NCBI RefSeq assembly: GCF_051414135.1
Contig: NZ_JBLKOA010000001.1
Coordinates: 1,054,001 to 1,118,000, forward strand
DNA length: 64,000 nucleotides
Reading direction: 5' to 3'
From: Halovenus halobia
GTDB taxonomy: Archaea; Halobacteriota; Halobacteria; Halobacteriales; Haloarculaceae
Every line of letters begins with the position of its first letter. Within the stretch, counting starts at the first letter, position 1. The position numbers and the translations under genes are program-made. Below are positions 58,888 to 64,000 of the stretch, piece after piece. The notes below the pieces were generated by a model. It did no database searches, had not been told where the DNA came from, and worked only from the letters and a program-made list of their open reading frames with translations.

Positions 58888-59373
58888 TCAGCGGTCGACT
58901 GACTTCTCGATTACTTCAACGTTGTCGATTCGCGTCGCGGGATACTCGCCGTCGTCGTCTTTCTCGGCAGCCTTGACCATATCCCAGACCACGTTTAGCC
59001 CCGTCGTCACGCCTTCGAGTGCCTCCATCTCACAGCCAGTCTTGCCGACTGTCTCGACGGCGACGGTCAGCGTCACCGATTCGTCGGCCACGTCGAACTC
59101 CGTCTCGACGTTCGTGATCGGAATCTGGTGGCACATCGGAATTGTTTCCCACGTGTGTTTTATAGCCTGAATCGCGCCGATACGGGCGGTTGCGAGCACA
59201 TCGCCTTTCTCGATGCCGTCGGATCTGATCGCTTCGATGGTCGAAGGTTGGAGGTCGATGCGGCCACGCGCGACTGCGCGGCGCTGACTGTCGTCCTTGT
59301 CACCGACATCGACCATCTGTGCGTTGCCGTCCTCGACGTGGGTGAGGTCGGCACTTGGATCTTGATCGGTCAT
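58888..59373 (-). CDS. moaC: Cyclic pyranopterin monophosphate synthase
   Basis: 161 residues. PMCHQIP (80-85 with Cys81 and His82) and GKTGCEMEALEGV (110-122 with Lys111, Glu115, Glu117) form the active site; DMVKAAEKDDDG is the last helix. It makes the molybdopterin precursor from the MoaA product. TATA-like CATTACTT lies 20-30 bp upstream. The gene precedes the MobB-MoaE fusion by 51 bp. Confidence 0.95.
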   Translation of the reverse strand: MTDQDPSADLTHVEDGNAQMVDVGDKDDSQRRAVARGRIDLQPSTIEAIRSDGIEKGDVLATARIGAIQAIKHTWETIPMCHQIPITNVETEFDVADESVTLTVAVETVGKTGCEMEALEGVTTGLNVVWDMVKAAEKDDDGEYPATRIDNVEVIEKSVDR

Positions 59374-59443
59374 AGTTGCATTCGTAGTGCTGGGAAGTAA
59401 TGTGCACCGGTTACCTGAAATAACTGGAGTTAAGCGAGTATTG

Positions 59444-59535
59444 GGTGCCGTGAGGGCACCGAAAACCCTCGGCATGCTCGCGGCTCCCGCTGAGCGAGAT
59501 ACCCCCACTTCGCTCGGGTCGAGCGCGCCGAGTGG
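59444..59535. other. Cluster of tandem hairpins upstream of moaC
   Basis: Perfect stems: GGTGCC/GGCACC (59444-59460, loop 5), CTCGC/GCGAG (59477-59498), CGCTCG/CGAGCG (59511-59525, loop 3) inside an outer CCACT/AGTGG (59505-59535). They sit between the moaC promoter (near 59395) and the stop of the 59585 gene, so they lie in the 3' UTR of the latter. Could be terminator array or structured RNA; no coding frame is seen. Confidence 0.5.
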
Positions 59536-59584
59536 TTTCTATGTCTCTCCTGTGGTGAAAACAAACAAAGATACTTTACACAAC

Positions 59585-60136
59585 TCAGCCAGGGAAAACC
59601 TGCCCTTCTTCGATGTCGACTTTCCCGATATCGTCGAGTCGCTGGAGCCGTTCGCCGGCCAGTTCTCGGTCGACGCCGAGTTCAGTCGCGCGGTCGATCA
59701 CGTCGGACCGGGTCGGAGCCTCGACAATGAGTTCGTCAGCGTCGGTAATGACCGCCTCTGCGACAACCGTCTGGAGGATGACCATCGCCCGCTGTTCGGC
59801 GGAGGTCTTCCGGCGGGACCACTCCACCGAGAGCGTCCCGTCGTCGTTGACGCTTTTGACAGCGAATCCGTCGGGAAGCTCCTCGGTCACGGCCGCAACG
59901 AGTGCGGCTTTGTCGAGTCGTGGCCGGAGTCGCTGTATTTTGCCGTCCGAACTCGTCGACTCGACGGTGACATTCGCTCCCTCTGTCGCGATAGCTCGTT
60001 CGACAACGCCGGTGAGTTCGTCGCCGACATCGTCGAGCACCGCTCGCTTCTCTGCGCGGTACTCTCGCTCGCGCTCGGCGAGTTCTTCGTACCGCTGCAT
60101 TTGTTCGTGTGAACTTGCCTCGTCGTCACTACCCAT
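59585..60136 (-). CDS. Conserved haloarchaeal protein, unknown function
   Basis: 183 residues. An N-terminal coiled-coil-like Glu/Arg-rich stretch (MQRYEELAEREREYRAEKRAVLDDV), a central beta/alpha part and a C-terminal DVIDRATELGVDRELAGERLQRLDDIGKVDIEEGQ that reads like a winged helix. No known domain. It follows the acyl-CoA synthetase by 56 bp on the same strand. Confidence 0.68.
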   Translation of the reverse strand: MGSDDEASSHEQMQRYEELAEREREYRAEKRAVLDDVGDELTGVVERAIATEGANVTVESTSSDGKIQRLRPRLDKAALVAAVTEELPDGFAVKSVNDDGTLSVEWSRRKTSAEQRAMVILQTVVAEAVITDADELIVEAPTRSDVIDRATELGVDRELAGERLQRLDDIGKVDIEEGQVFPG

Positions 60137-60192
60137 GGCGGCGTCTACGGATGGGACTGACAAACCAGTGTGGGTCGAAAACCGCGTCGGCG

Positions 60193-62253
60193 CTAGTTTT
60201 TCGGTCGGTACTCGTCGCCGTAAATCTCCTGCATCTTCTCTTCGTGAACGTCCAGAATTGTGTTCCGGACCTTCTTCATCGACGGCGTCAGCATGTTGTT
60301 CTCCGGCGTCCACTCCTCGCCGACCAGCGCGAAGCCACGGATCTTCTCGTGTTTCTCGAGGTTCTCGTTCGCGTCGTCGATGACCTCCCCGACCCACTCC
60401 TTCACGCGGTCGTCTTCGACGGCCGCGTGGTCGTTGTTGGGCAGGTCGAGTCCTTCCTCGTCGGCCCACTTTCGCATCGACTCGAAGTTCGGGACGATGA
60501 TTGCGCCGACGAATTTCTGGTTGTCGCCGACGACGATGATCTGTTCGACGCGGTCGTTCGTCGAGAACTGGTCTTCGATTGGCTGTGGCGCGACATTTTT
60601 CCCGGTGTCAGGGACGATGATCTGCTTGAGCCGCTCGTGGAAAATCAGGAAGCCATCAGGCGTCTGTTCGACCAGGTCGCCGGTCCGGAACCACTTGCCG
60701 ATGTCGGCAGCAGAGCCAGCCCCGTCAGCCACGATGCTCTCTTGTTCGTCATCGGCCTCGTTCGTCTTGTTCGGGTCGTCAGTAAACGCGCGCTTGGTCG
60801 CGCCAGGTCTGTTCCAGTAGCCGTCCGTGACGCTATCACCGCTGACGAGCAGTTCGCCGACGGTGCTTCCCTCGACCTCGCGGTCGACATCTTCCTGTTT
60901 GACGGCTGTTTCGTCGAGGGTTATCTCGGCGCCGATAACCGGGACGCCGAGCGTTCCGGGCCGGATGTCGTCGACTGAGTTCGTCGAGACGACCGGCGAT
61001 GTCTCGGTCAGTCCGTATCCCTCTGTGACGGTGAGGCCAATACCATTGAAGATTCGACAGAGGTCGGTGCTGAGGCTGCCACCACCAGAGACCATCAGTT
61101 CGATATTGCCACCGAGTTCCTCTCTGACCGTCGAGTAGACGAGTTTGTCTGCGATGGAGTGTTTGAGCCGGAGCCCTGCGCCCGGATTCTCTGCCTTCTG
61201 GTACTTGATAGCGACGTCAAGTCCCCAGTTGAAGATGCGCTCTTTGACCGGACTCTCAGCGGCCTGCTCGCGCATACTGTCGAAGATACGCTCGTAGACA
61301 CGCGGCACGCTTGCCGCCCCCGTCGGCTGAATCTTCTTGATATCCTCGGAGATAGTGTCGGTACTCTCGGCGTAACCGACCGTGGCTCCCGAGCCATAGG
61401 AGGTGAAACTGCCAATCGTCCGCTCGAAGACGTGTGCAAGTGGTAGGAACGAAATCATCCGCGAGTCGCTGCTGACACACGGCCGGTCTGGTTCGTCAGG
61501 TCGCGGCCCAGCACGTCGCCGGATCATGTGGACGTTCGACCGGAAGTTCCAGTGAGTTAGCCGGACACCTTTCGGCTGGCCAGTCGTTCCTGAAGTGTAG
61601 ACGAGACTCGCCAGGTCTTCTGGTTGGCGCTCGTCGAGCCATCCTTTGTAGGTCTCTTCGTCGTAGTGCTCCTCGCCGAGGTCGTGAACATCGCCGAGTG
61701 TGTAGATATCTTCACGGTCGTGACTCGACTCTGGCTCGTCGACGACGACCATAAATTCGAGGTCGAGACTATCCTCGACTTCGAGTACCTTCTCGAGCAT
61801 CTCCTCGTTCTCGGCGACGACTGCGCTCGCCTCGGGGTCGCTCAACAGATACTCTGCCTGACTCGGTGACGAGTCAGTGTAGACCGTCGTGACGACACAG
61901 CCAGCAGCGAGCAGGGCGTAATCGCTCTGGGCCCACTCCATGCGGGTGTTACAGAACAGCCCGACCCGGTCGTTGGCCTCGAGACCAAGCTCTCGAAAGC
62001 CGGTCGCGAGGTTGCGGACGATCCGTCGCATCTGTCGGTAGGAAATCGACGCGTACTCTCCGGCCGGGGCGTCGGGCAACAGATGGTCGATCGACCGGTC
62101 GTAGATCCCTCCCTTGAACATCTGTGCTTCCCCATCGAGATTCGCTGCTGCACTTTTCTCGAATAGCTCCGAAATTGTCCCCCGCTCACGCATCGGGTCT
62201 TCGTAGTTTCGTTCCGCCTCCAACCACCTTGGCTCCTGAATCTCATTAACCAT
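60193..62253 (-). CDS. Long-chain acyl-CoA synthetase (AMP-forming)
   Basis: 686 residues, complete. P-loop YTSGTTGQPKGVRLTH, SEGYGLTETSP-like VTEGYGLTETSPV, TGDLVE, HERLKQIIVPDTGKNVAPQPIE hinge, and LTPSMKKVRNTI with the C-terminal lysine region. A Leu-rich central helix links the two lobes. Fatty acid activation for lipid degradation or membrane remodelling is inferred. The intact sequence is a useful reference for the truncated paralogous domain at 49964. Confidence 0.94.
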   Translation of the reverse strand: MVNEIQEPRWLEAERNYEDPMRERGTISELFEKSAAANLDGEAQMFKGGIYDRSIDHLLPDAPAGEYASISYRQMRRIVRNLATGFRELGLEANDRVGLFCNTRMEWAQSDYALLAAGCVVTTVYTDSSPSQAEYLLSDPEASAVVAENEEMLEKVLEVEDSLDLEFMVVVDEPESSHDREDIYTLGDVHDLGEEHYDEETYKGWLDERQPEDLASLVYTSGTTGQPKGVRLTHWNFRSNVHMIRRRAGPRPDEPDRPCVSSDSRMISFLPLAHVFERTIGSFTSYGSGATVGYAESTDTISEDIKKIQPTGAASVPRVYERIFDSMREQAAESPVKERIFNWGLDVAIKYQKAENPGAGLRLKHSIADKLVYSTVREELGGNIELMVSGGGSLSTDLCRIFNGIGLTVTEGYGLTETSPVVSTNSVDDIRPGTLGVPVIGAEITLDETAVKQEDVDREVEGSTVGELLVSGDSVTDGYWNRPGATKRAFTDDPNKTNEADDEQESIVADGAGSAADIGKWFRTGDLVEQTPDGFLIFHERLKQIIVPDTGKNVAPQPIEDQFSTNDRVEQIIVVGDNQKFVGAIIVPNFESMRKWADEEGLDLPNNDHAAVEDDRVKEWVGEVIDDANENLEKHEKIRGFALVGEEWTPENNMLTPSMKKVRNTILDVHEEKMQEIYGDEYRPKN

Positions 62254-62282
62254 GTTGTTGCTGATTACGAAACTCTGTTACA

Positions 62283-62298
62283 AAAAGATCGGTCTTTT
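62283..62298. promoter_or_regulatory. Inverted repeat on the acyl-CoA synthetase promoter
   Basis: AAAAGA (62283-62288) and TCTTTT (62293-62298) with a 4-bp centre. On the minus strand CTTTTTGT at 62281-62288 sits 28-35 bp before the ATG at 62253 and is probably the TATA element. A repressor would cover it. Confidence 0.5.
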
Positions 62299-62413
62299 CA
62301 ACACGCTGTGGTAACATGTCTCTAGACTGTACACAAGCACTGGGCCGCTCTGACCGCTGTTCCGGCGAGACCGGACCACGCCACCTAAACGGCCCGCAGT
62401 TGTACCAACTGCC

Positions 62414-63244
62414 ATGAATGAGGCGTCCGACCCAACAGGCTGGTTCGAGGGACTCGACCCGGACGACACCGAGGCCGCGGCGACGGCAATCCGCGATGGG
62501 AGCGCTGGCGAGGCACGCGAGTGGCCGTCGGCGGCTGTCGCTGCCGGATTCGCCGACACCGAGGCGGCCTACTACGACCGGTTACACGAGGCAACGACGA
62601 CGGCAACCCGGGCAGCGGTTCGCGAGCGCGAACAGGCCGACGACCAGCAGTTAATTCACGCTGTCCGCGCGCTCGATGACTGTCGTCGTGTCGAGAACGA
62701 ACTCGCCGAACGCGTCGCCGAGTGGGCTGGCAGTCTCGAGGGCGAGGCCGAGATTGCTGACCTCGCTGACAGCGAGCCAGCAAACCCGATGTCTGCTCGC
62801 CTGCACTCACTGGCCGAGCGCGTTGTGGACCTCCGCGAGGAGAGCCAGTCTCTGCAAGCGGTCGTCGAGTCGACGGCGACCTCCGTTGCACCGAACCTCT
62901 CTGCACTGGCCGGCCCGGAACTGGCCGCGCGACTCATCGCGCTGGCTGGTGGTCTCGACGCGCTCGCAAAGAAACCCTCTGGCACCCTGCAGCTACTCGG
63001 CGCAGAGGACGCGCTGTTCGCTCACCTCCGCGGCGGCGCGCCCTCGCCGAAACACGGTGTGATTTACACCCACGAGTACGTCCGCGGCACGGACCCCGAG
63101 GAGCGCGGGTCGGCCGCTCGCGCGCTGGCAGGTAAACTCTCTATCGCCGCCCGAGTGGACAACTACAGCGGCGAGTATCGCCCGGAACTGGAGGCTGAAC
63201 TCGACGACCGAATCGAGCGCATCCGCACTCGTGGTGGATCATGA
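62414..63244 (+). CDS. nop5: Nop5/Nop56-family rRNA methylation protein
   Basis: 276 residues. The Nop domain is recognised by VAPNLSALAGPELAARLIALAGGLDALAKKPSGTLQLLGAEDALFAHLRGGAPSPKHGVIY. Nop5 holds fibrillarin and L7Ae on box C/D guide RNAs. Overlaps the fibrillarin gene by 4 bp. Confidence 0.95.
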   Translation: MNEASDPTGWFEGLDPDDTEAAATAIRDGSAGEAREWPSAAVAAGFADTEAAYYDRLHEATTTATRAAVREREQADDQQLIHAVRALDDCRRVENELAERVAEWAGSLEGEAEIADLADSEPANPMSARLHSLAERVVDLREESQSLQAVVESTATSVAPNLSALAGPELAARLIALAGGLDALAKKPSGTLQLLGAEDALFAHLRGGAPSPKHGVIYTHEYVRGTDPEERGSAARALAGKLSIAARVDNYSGEYRPELEAELDDRIERIRTRGGS

Positions 63245-63864
63245 TTGACGGCCTCGAAGAACGGAGTATCGGCGGCGAAACCGGGCTGGCGACACGGGGC
63301 GAACCAGTCTACGGCGAGCCAACCGCTGACGGCTGGCGGCTGTGGGACCGCTCACGCTCGAAACTCGCCGTCTTGCTCGACCGTGGCGTTGATACCGGCC
63401 TCGAAGCGGGCTCAACAGTGCTGTATCTCGGTGCCGCGAGCGGGACAACAGTCAGCCACGTTGCGGACCTTGCAGGACCGACCTACGCTGTCGAATTCGC
63501 ACCGCGACCGATGCGTGACCTACTCACAGTTGCGGAGGACCGACAGAATCTCTTTCCGCTGCTGAAGGACGCCCGACAACCAGAGTCGTACGCTCACGTC
63601 GTCGAACCGGTCGACGTAATTGTTCAAGATGTGGCAATCCGCGGGCAGGCTGACGTGGCGCTCGCGAACAGGCAGTTCCTGAAAGAAGACGGGCGGCTCG
63701 TGCTCTCGGTGAAAGCCAGAAGCGAGGATGTGACGCGAGACCCAGAGGCGGTGTTTGCAGAGGTCAAAGAGCGACTTGCTGAGGGGTACACCGTTCGGTA
63801 CGCGGAATCGTTGGAGCCGTTCCACGACGACCATCTCGGGATCGTCGCCGAACCGGACCGATAA
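63241..63864 (+). CDS. flpA: Fibrillarin-like rRNA 2'-O-methyltransferase
   Basis: 207 residues. VLYLGAASGTTVSHVADL is the SAM loop, YAVEFAPRPMRDLL follows, and VDVIVQDVA and LVLSVKARS are core strands, with the catalytic Asp in VQDVA. It methylates rRNA guided by box C/D RNPs. Paired with nop5. Confidence 0.96.
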   Translation: MIDGLEERSIGGETGLATRGEPVYGEPTADGWRLWDRSRSKLAVLLDRGVDTGLEAGSTVLYLGAASGTTVSHVADLAGPTYAVEFAPRPMRDLLTVAEDRQNLFPLLKDARQPESYAHVVEPVDVIVQDVAIRGQADVALANRQFLKEDGRLVLSVKARSEDVTRDPEAVFAEVKERLAEGYTVRYAESLEPFHDDHLGIVAEPDR

Positions 63865-63876
63865 AACAGCGCCTCG

Positions 63877-64000
63877 TTATTCGATCTCTTCGGCGAGTTC
63901 GTCGGCGTCGATGTCTGCGTCTTCGAGTGCTTCTTCGATGTCGCCGCCACCCATGCCGCCCATACCGCCCATCATGCCGCCCATGCCCATGCCGCCGGCG
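63877..64000 (-). CDS. C-terminal end of a Gly/Met-rich protein (cut by window edge)
   Basis: The visible 41 codons read GGMGMGGMMGGMGGMGGGD followed by an acidic helix ending DELAEEIE. GGM tails occur in thermosome subunits, but the acidic helix after it is not the usual thermosome ending, so thermosome is only one possibility. The rest lies beyond the window. Confidence 0.5.
   Translation of the reverse strand, partial: AGGMGMGGMMGGMGGMGGGDIEEALEDADIDADELAEEIE

Noticed and set aside
63877..64000. Confident thermosome call for the right-edge gene
   Set aside because: GGM repeats fit, but the acidic helix after them is atypical; left unassigned.

Overview
The window is a stretch of chromosome from a halophilic archaeon (class Halobacteria). 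Evidence: very acidic predicted proteins, high-GC coding DNA, leaderless promoters with archaeal TATA elements about 25-35 bp before start codons, Tat-type lipoprotein signals, and a set of archaeal markers: TFB, NreA, PriL, deoxyhypusine synthase, CofD, Nop5/fibrillarin, RtcB and KaiC-like ATPases. The genus cannot be fixed from the sequence alone. I see no tRNA, rRNA, CRISPR array or intact insertion sequence.

Layout. 1-5060: truncated short-chain dehydrogenase, haloalkane dehalogenase-like hydrolase, M42 aminopeptidase, Tat-exported two-domain multicopper oxidase, cupin/zinc-ribbon protein and inorganic pyrophosphatase. 5060-9330: a 16-bp perfect palindrome before a PadR regulator, RNase HI with a partner protein, TFB and the PCNA-binding repair protein NreA. 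9380-13350: a tight five-gene run (CofD, Dus-like, CitG-like, DUF447, NIF3-like) that looks like cofactor metabolism. 13350-18370: an AT-richer signalling patch (7TM histidine kinase, FIST sensor, PAS histidine kinase) with related short repeat-like elements around it. 18370-20420: deoxyhypusine synthase, a 44-residue zinc-finger-type protein missed by length cutoffs, and a SAM-dependent DUF62 enzyme. 20530-29310: an acetate locus with two acetyl-CoA synthetases, a Bat-like regulator carrying a dead tyrosine-recombinase fold, a two-subunit sodium:solute symporter, a universal stress protein and a small membrane protein.

29390-36070: small regulatory and metabolic genes, including a PHP phosphoesterase, a KaiC-like ATPase, a secreted protein with three EF-hand-like repeats, a hexapeptide acyltransferase, an MBL hydrolase and a cold-shock protein. 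36177-41116: a complete branched-chain amino-acid-type (Liv) ABC importer whose LivG has a degenerate signature motif. 41479-47300: acyl-CoA dehydrogenase, RtcB, a type IV pilin, primase large subunit, small membrane proteins and a methyltransferase. 47520-56080: a sensory neighbourhood with a chemotaxis transducer lacking an external domain, a hemerythrin domain fused to a truncated adenylate-forming domain, a PAS-GAF histidine kinase and universal stress proteins. 56190-64000: a pentapeptide-repeat channel-like protein, molybdopterin genes (MobB-MoaE fusion, MoaC), an acyl-CoA synthetase, Nop5-fibrillarin, and the tail of a Gly/Met-rich protein.

The strongest candidate for something undescribed is the hemerythrin-adenylate-forming fusion at 49964-51865. 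It keeps a full set of diiron ligands but has lost the ATP P-loop and the whole C-terminal catalytic domain, and it sits between a taxis transducer and a sensor kinase. This suggests a sensor rather than an enzyme.
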